NCBI RefSeq assembly: GCF_008710155.1
Contig: NZ_VYPZ01000004.1
Location: 124,001-188,000, forward strand
Direction of reading: 5' to 3'
Source of the DNA: Sphingobium limneticum
GTDB lineage: Bacteria; Pseudomonadota; Alphaproteobacteria; Sphingomonadales; Sphingomonadaceae
Length of the DNA: 64,000 nt
This document shows, piece after piece, positions 14,823-25,732 of this stretch. Each line of letters begins with the position of its first letter. Position 1 is the first letter of the stretch. The position numbers and the translations under genes were made by a program. Under the pieces are notes generated by a model. The model saw nothing but the letters and a program-made list of their open reading frames with translations. It had not been told where the DNA came from and did not search any database.

Positions 14823-16748
14823 ATGACCGCCCGAACGCTAGCATTTGAAGCGGATTTCATTCCACAAGACGCCGTGCCTTCGCTGGCGCCGCTGGTCGAT
14901 CGCATCCCGCCTATCCCGGAACGCAAGACGGTGCACGGTCCGCTGACGGCACGGCGGCTCTATCGCTTCTATGCGATGCTGGGCCTCGTCTTCCTGATCG
15001 GCGTGGCGCCCATGCTGCTGGGCATGAGCGCGCAGTGGAAGGCCTTCGGCTTCGGCCTGATCTTCCCCGGCGCGGGTTTCCTTTATGCCGGCGACGGTGT
15101 CGGTATCTTGGGCGCCGCGCTCTCCATGGCGGCTTTTGCCGTCATCATGTTCATCTGGTGGGCACGCGGCGTCATCCTCGCGCCGCCGGCGGTCCTGGTC
15201 GGCACGGCCCTGCTCTCGGCTGCGTGGATCGAGGGGCGCAGCGGCATATCATGGATGGAATGGGCCATCCCGGCCGCCGTGTTGGCACTCCATGGCTGGT
15301 TCGCGCTGGGTCGCCGCAAGGGCTTCGCCGCTGCCAAGGCGCGGGGCGCGCAACTCAACACCATCCTTGCCAAGACGCAGCCGGTCATGCGCGACGCGCC
15401 GATCACCGCCGAACCGGAAATGCCGCTGTCGCAGGTCGCCGAATTTCGGCGCATGATGGACTTGGCACTGCAACCGGTCGACAGCTGGAACGGCTTTTCG
15501 ACCGAGGATACATGGCAGGACGGCGCGCTGCGCTATCAGATCTGCACCATGTCTTGGAACCTGTCGCTTGGCCAATATACGCGCCTGCCGGCCTTTCACG
15601 GCTATCTCAACACCGCGCAGGAAAATCTGATCCGCAAGCATATCGACCGCAAGACATGGAATTACTGGTATTGGGAAAGCCTGTGGGGCAATTTCAAGAT
15701 CGAGAAGAACCCGGTCACGATCGACAATATCATGCTCTCGGGCTTTCTGGGCGTCTCGCTCGGCCTGTTCGAAACGGCGAGTGGCACGTCGCCCTTCACC
15801 GCGCCGGGATCGCTCACCTTCCGCTGGGATGAAAAGACCGCCTTTCCCTACAGCCATGAGAGCATGCTGGAAGAGGTGGTCAAGAATTTCAAACGCTATG
15901 ATCTGGGCTGGTTCCCCTGCGAACCGCGCTGGATCTATTCCATGTGCAACCTGGTCGGCCGCACCTCGCTCGCGCTGCACGATGCGCGGCACGGCACCGA
16001 CATGCTCGCCCGCGTCGGCGACCGGTTCGACCGGACGATGGAAGAGGAAATGATGATGGCCGATGGCCGCATCAAGGTGTGCACATCCTCCCCCTTCGGC
16101 TTTGAGGTGCCGAGCCTTTCCGGCCTGTTCGGCGAGACTTGGGGCGTACGTTTCATGACCCCCTATGATCCGGCCGGGGCGGAGCGGCTGTGGGAAGTGA
16201 TGAAGCAGGATTTCATCAGCGTGAAGCCTGACGGTTCGCTCGACTTCCGCTTGCTGCCGCTGGGCTGGGATACCCGCAAGCCGGCCGATTTCTCGCGCTG
16301 GCCCGAACTCAACCCGCTGATGGTGACGCTGTGGGCCGCGCAGGAAATGGGCGACGATCGCATCATCGAAGCCACGATGAAAGCGATCGACCAGCGATCG
16401 GGCGAGGGTGTCGCCGCCTCGCAAAGCTGGGGCGGGCGCAACACGATCCGCGACATGGTGAACCGGGGCCTGCCCGACGCCTGGGCCAGGGGGCCGATCT
16501 TGGCCGATGCCGTCTATCCCGATGTGATCGTCGGCCGTGCGGTGACGGACGGCACGGCACTGGAACTGGTGCTGCATCCCGGCGCAGAAGCGGTGCGCAG
16601 CGACATCGGTCTCGACCGGCTGGTGCCGGGTCGCAGCTATCGCATCATCGAAACGGACGAGCGCTTCACCGCGGGTCTGGATGGCAAGGCGCGGCTGACC
16701 GTCGCTCTGGCCGGCCGTACGCCGCTGACGATCGTGCCGGTGGCCTGA
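14823..16748 (+). CDS. Membrane-anchored linalool dehydratase/isomerase-like protein
   Basis: A 641-residue protein. Residues about 48-66, 74-90, 95-115, 117-135 and 146-162 are hydrophobic and probably membrane-spanning. Residues 205-635 match the (alpha,alpha)6-barrel of linalool dehydratase/isomerase (Ldi) as I recall it from Castellaniella defragrans. Shared blocks are LRYQICT (236-242), DNIMLSGFLG (301-310) and CEPRWIYSMCN (366-376), then LHDARHGTD (385-393). The two active-site cysteines, C171 and C180 in Ldi, align with Cys366 and Cys375 at the same nine-residue spacing. The Ldi motif His of the NIMYKGH block appears to be Phe308 here. Ldi hydrates/dehydrates and isomerises linalool, myrcene and geraniol; the substrate here is probably a related tertiary or allylic alcohol. 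It heads an operon with a small membrane protein and an SDR. Confidence 0.8.
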   Translation: MTARTLAFEADFIPQDAVPSLAPLVDRIPPIPERKTVHGPLTARRLYRFYAMLGLVFLIGVAPMLLGMSAQWKAFGFGLIFPGAGFLYAGDGVGILGAALSMAAFAVIMFIWWARGVILAPPAVLVGTALLSAAWIEGRSGISWMEWAIPAAVLALHGWFALGRRKGFAAAKARGAQLNTILAKTQPVMRDAPITAEPEMPLSQVAEFRRMMDLALQPVDSWNGFSTEDTWQDGALRYQICTMSWNLSLGQYTRLPAFHGYLNTAQENLIRKHIDRKTWNYWYWESLWGNFKIEKNPVTIDNIMLSGFLGVSLGLFETASGTSPFTAPGSLTFRWDEKTAFPYSHESMLEEVVKNFKRYDLGWFPCEPRWIYSMCNLVGRTSLALHDARHGTDMLARVGDRFDRTMEEEMMMADGRIKVCTSSPFGFEVPSLSGLFGETWGVRFMTPYDPAGAERLWEVMKQDFISVKPDGSLDFRLLPLGWDTRKPADFSRWPELNPLMVTLWAAQEMGDDRIIEATMKAIDQRSGEGVAASQSWGGRNTIRDMVNRGLPDAWARGPILADAVYPDVIVGRAVTDGTALELVLHPGAEAVRSDIGLDRLVPGRSYRIIETDERFTAGLDGKARLTVALAGRTPLTIVPVA

Positions 16749-16749
16749 C

Positions 16750-17127
16750 ATGGCCTGCTGCCTCATCGCCGCCTTTCTGGTCGCGCAGGCGATGGCGATG
16801 TTGCGGCGCTGGGCGGTCTTTTGGGGCCTGATGCCCGTGCCGGCGGGGGAGGTGGCCGACACCATCTTCACCCGCATCGCCGCCGTCCTGCGCCGCCCGC
16901 GCGTGCGGATGGCGGTGGCGGCGCTGCTGGTGGTGGAATTGGCTGGCGTGGGCATCTGGCTCTATCGCGACCATGGCACCCATATCGCCCAGCTGGCCGA
17001 TATCGGCTGGTCGCGGCTGCATGGCCAGCATGTCGTCTATGCCGCCATGTGCGGCATGAACGGGGAACAGAGCGTGCGGCTGGTGATCGACGCCGACGGC
17101 ACGCGCCATCGCACCATCAGCGGATAG
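16750..17127 (+). CDS. Small two-helix membrane protein next to Ldi-like gene
   Basis: A 125-residue protein that starts one base after the stop of the Ldi-like gene, so it is almost certainly coupled to it. Residues 1-18 and 54-72 (RMAVAALLVVELAGVGIWLY) are hydrophobic; the remainder is a short periplasmic or cytosolic tail with GMNGEQSVRLVIDADGT. No known family is evident. It may be a membrane partner of the Ldi-like enzyme. The overlapping alternative frame (16821-17141) lacks such features. Confidence 0.65.
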   Translation: MACCLIAAFLVAQAMAMLRRWAVFWGLMPVPAGEVADTIFTRIAAVLRRPRVRMAVAALLVVELAGVGIWLYRDHGTHIAQLADIGWSRLHGQHVVYAAMCGMNGEQSVRLVIDADGTRHRTISG

Positions 17128-17137
17128 GCGAGGGGAC

Positions 17138-17884
17138 ATGATGGGGGAATTTGCGGGCAAGACCGCCATCGTCACCGGCGGCTCCAGAGGCATCGGTCTG
17201 ACCGTCGCGACCCTGCTGGTGGAGCGCGGCGCGCGGGTGGTGCTGGTAGGGCGGGATGGGGTTGCGCTGGCTTCGGCAGTTGAAGGCCTGGGCGAAGCCG
17301 CCACCACGATTGCCGGCGACATAGCGCAGGCCGACACGGCATCCCGCGCCGTCGCAAAGGCGATCGACCATGGCGGCGCCCTCGACATCCTCGCCAATAT
17401 CGCGGGCATTTTCCCCACCGCTCGGATCGAGGAGACGAGCGATGCGCTTTATGCCGACACGATCGCCGCCAACCTGACCGGCACCATGACCTTCTGCCGC
17501 GCCGCCTTCCCTGTCCTGCGCGAGCGAAACGGCGCGATCGTCAACATGTCGTCCACCGCCGCCCGTTTTCCGACGCCGGGCCTGTCCGCCTATGCCGCTG
17601 CCAAGGCCGGGGTAGAGGCCTTCACTCGCGCGCTGGCGGCGGAAGGCGCTCCCCATATCCGCGTCAACGCGGTATCGGCCGGCCCCACCCGCACCGAAAC
17701 CGTCGACGCGCTGATGGCGTCCGACACGACCGGCGCGGTTCACGCCGTGACCAGCGCCTTGCCGCTCGGCCGCCTCGCCGAACCGCGCGAGATCGCCGAA
17801 GCCGTCCTCTTCCTCGCCTCGTCCCGCGCCAGCTTCATCACCGGCCAGATACTCCACGCCAATGGCGGCGGGCTGATGGCCTGA
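17138..17884 (+). CDS. Short-chain dehydrogenase/reductase
   Basis: A 248-residue classical SDR. The cofactor motif TGGSRGIG (residues about 14-21), NIAG (about 87-90), catalytic Ser in NMSSTAA and the YAAAK Tyr/Lys pair (about 150-154) are present; the C-terminal ITGQILHANGG is typical. It is read from the same strand shortly after the Ldi-like gene and the small membrane protein. It probably oxidises an alcohol formed in that pathway to an aldehyde or ketone. Cofactor preference cannot be settled, though the FabG/3-oxoacyl reductase-like layout suggests NAD(P)H. Confidence 0.88.
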   Translation: MMGEFAGKTAIVTGGSRGIGLTVATLLVERGARVVLVGRDGVALASAVEGLGEAATTIAGDIAQADTASRAVAKAIDHGGALDILANIAGIFPTARIEETSDALYADTIAANLTGTMTFCRAAFPVLRERNGAIVNMSSTAARFPTPGLSAYAAAKAGVEAFTRALAAEGAPHIRVNAVSAGPTRTETVDALMASDTTGAVHAVTSALPLGRLAEPREIAEAVLFLASSRASFITGQILHANGGGLMA

Positions 17885-17888
17885 ACGA

Positions 17889-19382
17889 TCATGCGTCCGG
17901 CCAGTAGCGCGCCCGCACGATCCGCTTGAGCAGCTTGCCATTGGGATGGCGCGGCAGGTTCGGGTCGAAATCAATCTGGCGCGGCAGCTTGATCCGCCCG
18001 ATCCGCCCGGCCAGATGCGCCATCAATTCCTCGGCCAGCGCAGGGCCGGCCTCTTCCCATCGGGCCGGCTCCACCACCGCCACCACCCGCTCGCCCATTT
18101 CCGGGTCCGGCGCGCCGATGATCGCGACGTCGGCCACCTTGGGATGGATGATCAGCGCATCCTCTATCTCCTGCGGGTAGATATTCACGCCGCCCGATAT
18201 GATCATGAAGCTCTGCCTGTCGGTCAGATAGAGGAAACCGTCCTCATCCACCCAGCCGACATCGCCCAGCGTCGTCCAGCCATGGCGATTGCGGCTCTGC
18301 GCGGTCTTGTCCGGGTCGTTATGATATTCGAATGGCGCCCCATCGGCAAAATAGATGGTGCCGATCTCGCGCGGCGGCAACCATTCGCCATCCTCGTCGC
18401 AAATACGCACCTTGCCCCAGATGGCGCGCCCGACCGATCCGGGATGGGTCAGCCATTCGGCAGGACCGATGCTGGTCAGGCCGTTGGCTTCGGTCCCGGC
18501 ATAAAATTCATGCAGGATCGGTCCCCACCAGTCCAGGATCGCCTGCTTCACCTCGACCGGGCAGGGGGCCGCCGCATGGAAGGCCGTCACCAGCGAGGAC
18601 AGATCATATCGCCGCCGCACCGCTTCGGGCAATTTCAATATCCGCACGAAATGGGTCGGAACGAACTGCGCATGGGTCACGGAAAAGCGCTCGATCAGCG
18701 CCAGAGTCGCTTCGGGATCGAATTTTTCCATCACGATCACCGTGCCGCCCAGCTTCTGGATCGACATGCACCAGCGCAGCGGCGCGGCATGATAGAGCGG
18801 GGCGGGGGACAGGAAGATGCTGCTTGCATCCATGCCATAGCTGGTCCGCCCATAGTCGGTCAGCGCGTTGCTCTGGTCCAGCGACCCTTCCGGCAAGGGC
18901 GGCTTTATCCCCTTGGGCCGGCCGGTCGTGCCGGACGAATAGAGCATGTCGTTCCCCGGCGATTCATCGGCGATCGGCGTCTCCGGCATGGCTGCCCGCT
19001 CGGTCAGGAAATCGCGGACAGCCGGTGCGAAGACGATCAGCCCCTCCGTCGGCAGGTCGGCCGGCACCGGCTGCGACGCGATCAGCAGGCGCGAACCGGA
19101 ATCGGCCAGGATGAACGCGATTTCCGGCGTCGCCAGCCGGGTCGACAGGCAGGTATAATAAAGCCCCGCCCGCTGCGCCGCCCAGACGATCTCGAAAAAG
19201 GCCGGCCCATTGTCCAGCAGCAACGCGATGCCGTCGCCGCGCCGCAGCCCCAGCGCACGAAACAGATGCGCCCCCTGATTGGAGCGCGCCTCCAGTTGCG
19301 CGTAGCTGACGCTCTCACCGGTTCCGGCCATGGCATAGGCCGGCTTGTCCGGCGTCGTGCGGGCGTGGATGGACGGGTGCAT
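17889..19382 (-). CDS. AMP-forming acyl-CoA synthetase
   Basis: A 497-residue ANL-superfamily ligase. The P-loop-like A3 motif YSSGTTGRPKGIKPP (about residues 152-166), the A5 motif YAGTEANG, the A7/A8 region GDVGWVDEDGFLYLTDRQSF with GGVNIYPQEIE, and the A10 lysine in PRHPNGKLLKR are all present. It activates a carboxylic acid to its CoA thioester at the expense of ATP. It is convergent with the SDR (4-base gap between stops) and divergent from a P450, so it probably activates an acid formed by P450/SDR oxidation for the beta-oxidation operon downstream. The substrate is unknown. Confidence 0.92.
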   Translation of the reverse strand: MHPSIHARTTPDKPAYAMAGTGESVSYAQLEARSNQGAHLFRALGLRRGDGIALLLDNGPAFFEIVWAAQRAGLYYTCLSTRLATPEIAFILADSGSRLLIASQPVPADLPTEGLIVFAPAVRDFLTERAAMPETPIADESPGNDMLYSSGTTGRPKGIKPPLPEGSLDQSNALTDYGRTSYGMDASSIFLSPAPLYHAAPLRWCMSIQKLGGTVIVMEKFDPEATLALIERFSVTHAQFVPTHFVRILKLPEAVRRRYDLSSLVTAFHAAAPCPVEVKQAILDWWGPILHEFYAGTEANGLTSIGPAEWLTHPGSVGRAIWGKVRICDEDGEWLPPREIGTIYFADGAPFEYHNDPDKTAQSRNRHGWTTLGDVGWVDEDGFLYLTDRQSFMIISGGVNIYPQEIEDALIIHPKVADVAIIGAPDPEMGERVVAVVEPARWEEAGPALAEELMAHLAGRIGRIKLPRQIDFDPNLPRHPNGKLLKRIVRARYWPDA

Positions 19383-19632
19383 ATCTATGCGCCTTCGCCT
19401 GCATGAATGATGGGCATCGACCGCTCTCCCGGGCTATGGTTCTTGGCCTGTGAAGCTAGGCAGCCCGGTCCCGCCGTCCAATCGCGATTGCCCGCGCATC
19501 CATAGCGGCCGGCAATGAATGGGGTGCAGGCGGCCAAGTTGATCGACGCCCTCGATAAATAGCCCGCCATCGCCGATTGGACCGGCTCCCCTCCCGCTCC
19601 CAGAATTGCGGGCAAAGAGAGGAGACACGCCT
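19383..19632. promoter_or_regulatory. Divergent promoter region of acyl-CoA synthetase and P450
   Basis: The 250-base gap between the two divergent genes contains CAATCGCGATTG (19480-19491), a perfect 12-base palindrome and candidate operator. The ATCGT-N3-ACGAT pattern of the rest of the island is not found here. A ribosome-binding site AGAGGAGA precedes the GTG start of the P450 gene. No small coding region is convincing. Confidence 0.45.
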
Positions 19633-20889
19633 GTGACGGACGCTTTGCCAGAGGATATTGACGACATCATCGTCGATCCGCGCACCTATGGGGACGAACA
19701 TAGCTATCACCGGGCCTTCGCGGCGCTGCGACAGCATGACCCGGTCCATTGGGCGGAGCCGCGCGACTATCGGCCCTTCTGGGCGGTGACGCGCCATGCC
19801 GACATCATGGCGGTCGAATTGAACGCGAAGAATTTCCTCAATGATCCGCGCCAGTTTCTGGTGACGAAAACGGATGAGGACATGCTGCTCGCCCAGTCAG
19901 GCAGCAGTAATTTCGCCCGCAACCTCGTCGCCATGGATGATCCGGACCATCGCGCCTATCGCGCGCTGACCTCCGCCTGGTTCGGGGCCAAGAGCGTGCG
20001 CGCGCTGGAGGAGGAAATTACGGCCCTCGCGCGGGAAACGGTCGATCGCATGATCGAGAAGGGCGACAGTTGCGACTTCGCCAAGGAAATCGCCGCCTGG
20101 TATCCGCTGCGCACGATCATGATCGTGCTGGGCGTACCGCGCGAGGATGAGCCGCTGATGCTCGCGCTTTCGCAGAAGGTGTTCGGCGGCACGGACAGCG
20201 ACAGCGGCGGCGGGGACGGGATGGCGTCGATGGTGGAGGCTTTCGAGGCCTTCAACCGCTATTTCAATGCCATCACCCTGGATCGCCGCACCAACCCGCG
20301 CAACGACGTCGCGACCATCCTGGCCAATGCGACGATCGATGGCCAGCCGATCGGCGAGAAAGAGCGCAACGCCTATTATCTGATCGTCGCGGCGGCGGGC
20401 CATGACACGACCAGTTCGGCCATATCCGGCGGTCTGCTGGCGCTGATCCAGAACCCGGACGAGATGGCCCGGCTACGCGCCAATCCCGATCTCATCGGCA
20501 ATGCGGTGGAGGAATTCATCCGCTGGACCACGCCGGTGAAGCATTTCTTCCGCACCGCGCTGGGCGATTGCGAGGTCGGCGGCAAGGCGATCCGCGCGGG
20601 CGATTCCCTGATGATGTGCTACCCGTCGGGCAATCGCGACGAGGCGGTGTTCGACACGCCCTTCGCCTTTCGCGTGGAGCGGCCCGACGCGCGCAAGCAT
20701 ATCGCCTTCGGCTATGGCCCGCATCTATGCCTGGGCAATATGCTGGCGAAGCTGGAAATACGGATCTTGTTCACCGAACTGCTCGCCCGCATCGACGATA
20801 TCCGGCTGGCCGGCGACCCCGCCTGGGTGGAGGCGAATTTCGTGTCGGGCCTCAAGCGGCTGCCCATCCGCTACACGGTCCGGACCTGA
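19633..20889 (+). CDS. Cytochrome P450 (class I bacterial)
   Basis: A 418-residue soluble P450. The GTG start at 19633 is chosen because AGAGGAGAC lies 8 bases upstream. The I-helix oxygen-activation motif AAGHDTTSSA (about residues 256-265), ExxR-like helix region, and the heme-cysteine loop FGYGPHLCLGNMLAKLE (about residues 357-373) are intact. It catalyses hydroxylation of a small hydrophobic substrate with electrons from a ferredoxin; no ferredoxin or reductase gene is adjacent. Context next to an Ldi-like enzyme and beta-oxidation genes makes a terpenoid or related branched substrate plausible, as with CYP111 and CYP108, but the subfamily cannot be settled by eye. Confidence 0.93.
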   Translation: MTDALPEDIDDIIVDPRTYGDEHSYHRAFAALRQHDPVHWAEPRDYRPFWAVTRHADIMAVELNAKNFLNDPRQFLVTKTDEDMLLAQSGSSNFARNLVAMDDPDHRAYRALTSAWFGAKSVRALEEEITALARETVDRMIEKGDSCDFAKEIAAWYPLRTIMIVLGVPREDEPLMLALSQKVFGGTDSDSGGGDGMASMVEAFEAFNRYFNAITLDRRTNPRNDVATILANATIDGQPIGEKERNAYYLIVAAAGHDTTSSAISGGLLALIQNPDEMARLRANPDLIGNAVEEFIRWTTPVKHFFRTALGDCEVGGKAIRAGDSLMMCYPSGNRDEAVFDTPFAFRVERPDARKHIAFGYGPHLCLGNMLAKLEIRILFTELLARIDDIRLAGDPAWVEANFVSGLKRLPIRYTVRT

Positions 20890-20925
20890 CATGGTTCGGC
20901 GCCCCGTTATCCGGGGCGCCACCAT

Positions 20926-23860
<2,935 letters not shown>

Positions 23861-23861
23861 G

Positions 23862-24668
23862 TCATGCGTCTCCTGAAAAGTCTGGCTTGCGGTGGCCAAG
23901 GAAGGCGGCGACGCCCTCGCGACATTCGCCGCTGCCGCCTGCCGCGGCGATGCTGCGTGTCTCGCGCTCCAGCTGCGCTTCGAGCGGGCTGCTGGCGCTT
24001 TCCAGCAGCAGCGCCCGCGCGCCCGCGATCGCGCCGGTCGGTCCATCGGCCAGCATCCGGGCGGTCTTCGCCACCTCCGCCGCGAAATCATCGTCGGTCA
24101 CGGTGCGCGTCACCATGCCGATCGCGGCGGCTTCGTCGGCCGTGACCTTGCGATTGGTCAGGATGATCTCCTGCGCGCGGCGCAACCCGACATGGCGGGG
24201 CAACAGCCAGGACATGCCGCCATCGGGCGTCAGGCCGACGCTGCCATAGGCCGCGATGAAATGCGCCGATTGCGCCGCGATCACGACATCGCCCGCTATG
24301 GCGAGGCTGAGGCCCGCGCCCGCCGCCGGGCCGTTCACCGCCACCAGCAAAGGCTTGCCCATCCGCAGCAACCGGCTCACCGCCATATGCAGCGTACCGG
24401 CCAGCCGGCTGAGAAAAGCCGGCACTTGATCGCCCGCCGCGTCGAAGGCGGATATGTCCCCGCCGCCGCAGAACAGCTTGCCATTGCCGGTCAATATGAC
24501 GCAGCGAATGGCCGGATCATTGTCGCACAGGATCGCCGCATCCAGCAGCGCATCGGCCAGCGCCTGATTGACGGTATTGCCGGCCGCCGGCCGGTTCAGC
24601 GTCAGCGTGGCGATGGAGCCGTCGATCGCGACGGAGACAGGATTGGGCGGGACAGGCGTATCGCTCAT
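23862..24668 (-). CDS. Enoyl-CoA hydratase/isomerase family protein
   Basis: A 268-residue crotonase. The ATG at 24668 overlaps the kinase gene by 4 bases; the long open frame beyond it is the antisense/shadow part of that gene. Oxyanion-hole motifs are GKLFCGGGDISAFD (about residues 63-76) and NGPAAGAGLSLAIAGDVVIA (about 112-131), followed by YGSVGLTPDGGMSWLLPRHV. It is of the PaaG-like type that acts as isomerase/hydratase on unsaturated acyl-CoA. Its place between thiolase and acyl-CoA dehydrogenase/kinase supports a hydration or isomerisation step. It is clearly different in sequence from the second hydratase at 20926. Confidence 0.9.
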   Translation of the reverse strand: MSDTPVPPNPVSVAIDGSIATLTLNRPAAGNTVNQALADALLDAAILCDNDPAIRCVILTGNGKLFCGGGDISAFDAAGDQVPAFLSRLAGTLHMAVSRLLRMGKPLLVAVNGPAAGAGLSLAIAGDVVIAAQSAHFIAAYGSVGLTPDGGMSWLLPRHVGLRRAQEIILTNRKVTADEAAAIGMVTRTVTDDDFAAEVAKTARMLADGPTGAIAGARALLLESASSPLEAQLERETRSIAAAGGSGECREGVAAFLGHRKPDFSGDA

Positions 24669-25732
24669 GCGCATTTCTCCATGGATTGGCGCGCCAGCGC
24701 GGACAGGCGGGGCAGGGCCTTGGCCCGTTCGCGCGCATGGGCGGACGCCGCCGTGCCCCGGATCACACGCCCCTTGATGCCGTGGAAGATCGCCGCCAGC
24801 CGGAAATAGTTGAAGGCGATGTAGAAATCCCAATTGGCGATGCCGGTCCTCCCGGTCCGCGCGCAATAGGCCGCGACATAGTCCGCCTCGCTCGGAATAT
24901 TCAGCGCGCCGATTTCCACGCCGCCCAGCCCCGCCACGATATCGGGCGGCATCTGGTACATCATCGCATGATAGGCGAAATCGGCCAGCGGATGGCCCAG
25001 CGTCGACAATTCCCAGTCCAGCACCGCCAGCACACGCGGTTCGGTCGGGTGAAAAATCATATTGTCGCAGCGGAAATCGCCATGGACGATGCTGCTTTCC
25101 TCACCCGCCGGAATATTCTCCGGCAACCAGGCGATCAGCGCATCCATGTCCGGATCGCGCCCGGCATCCTGATCCTCCAGATATTGGCGGGACCAGCGGC
25201 CGATCTGCCGCGCGAAATAATTTCCCGGCTTGCCATAGTCGCCAAGGCCGATCGCGGCATAATCGATGCCATGCAGCCCGGCGATCGCTGCATTCATCGC
25301 ATCGAAATAGGCCGGTCGCTCCGCGTTGGAGACGGTCGGGAAGGTCGCGTCCCAGAAGATGCGCCCCTCGACCATGTCCATCACATAGAACCAGCTGCCG
25401 ATAACGCTTTCGTCGGTGCACAGGCCAAAGACATGCGCCACCGGAAAGCCGACGCCGCCCAGCGCGCTCAGCACCCGCGCCTCGCGATCGACCGCATGCG
25501 CGCCTTTCAGCGTGTCACCCGGCGGCTTGCGGCGCAGCACGTAATTGCGGCCCGGCGTCACCAGCTTGTAAGTCGGATTGGACTGTCCGCCCTTGAACTG
25601 TTCGACGGTCAGCGGCCCCCGATAGCCTTCGACATGATCCGCCATCCAGCGCGCCAGTGCGGCCTCATCGAAACGATAGGCATCGCGCACCGCCGTGGTG
25701 CCGGCATTGGCATCGTCGCCCAAAGCGCTCAT
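24665..25732 (-). CDS. APH-type kinase resembling the N-terminal half of ACAD10/ACAD11
   Basis: A 355-residue APH-fold kinase. The ATG at 25732 overlaps the acyl-CoA dehydrogenase stop by 4 bases. The start of the fold reads QFKGGQSNPTYKL (residues 45-57) and VLRRKPPGDTLKGAHAVDRE (65-84), which closely resembles the kinase domain fused to acyl-CoA dehydrogenase in ACAD10/ACAD11. The catalytic loop HGDFRCDN (217-224) and LDWE (239-242) are intact. Work on the animal enzymes links this fusion to phosphorylation and dehydration of 4-hydroxyacyl-CoA. Here the two halves are neighbouring genes, so a similar hydroxyacyl-CoA route is a good hypothesis. Confidence 0.88.
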   Translation of the reverse strand: MSALGDDANAGTTAVRDAYRFDEAALARWMADHVEGYRGPLTVEQFKGGQSNPTYKLVTPGRNYVLRRKPPGDTLKGAHAVDREARVLSALGGVGFPVAHVFGLCTDESVIGSWFYVMDMVEGRIFWDATFPTVSNAERPAYFDAMNAAIAGLHGIDYAAIGLGDYGKPGNYFARQIGRWSRQYLEDQDAGRDPDMDALIAWLPENIPAGEESSIVHGDFRCDNMIFHPTEPRVLAVLDWELSTLGHPLADFAYHAMMYQMPPDIVAGLGGVEIGALNIPSEADYVAAYCARTGRTGIANWDFYIAFNYFRLAAIFHGIKGRVIRGTAASAHARERAKALPRLSALARQSMEKCA

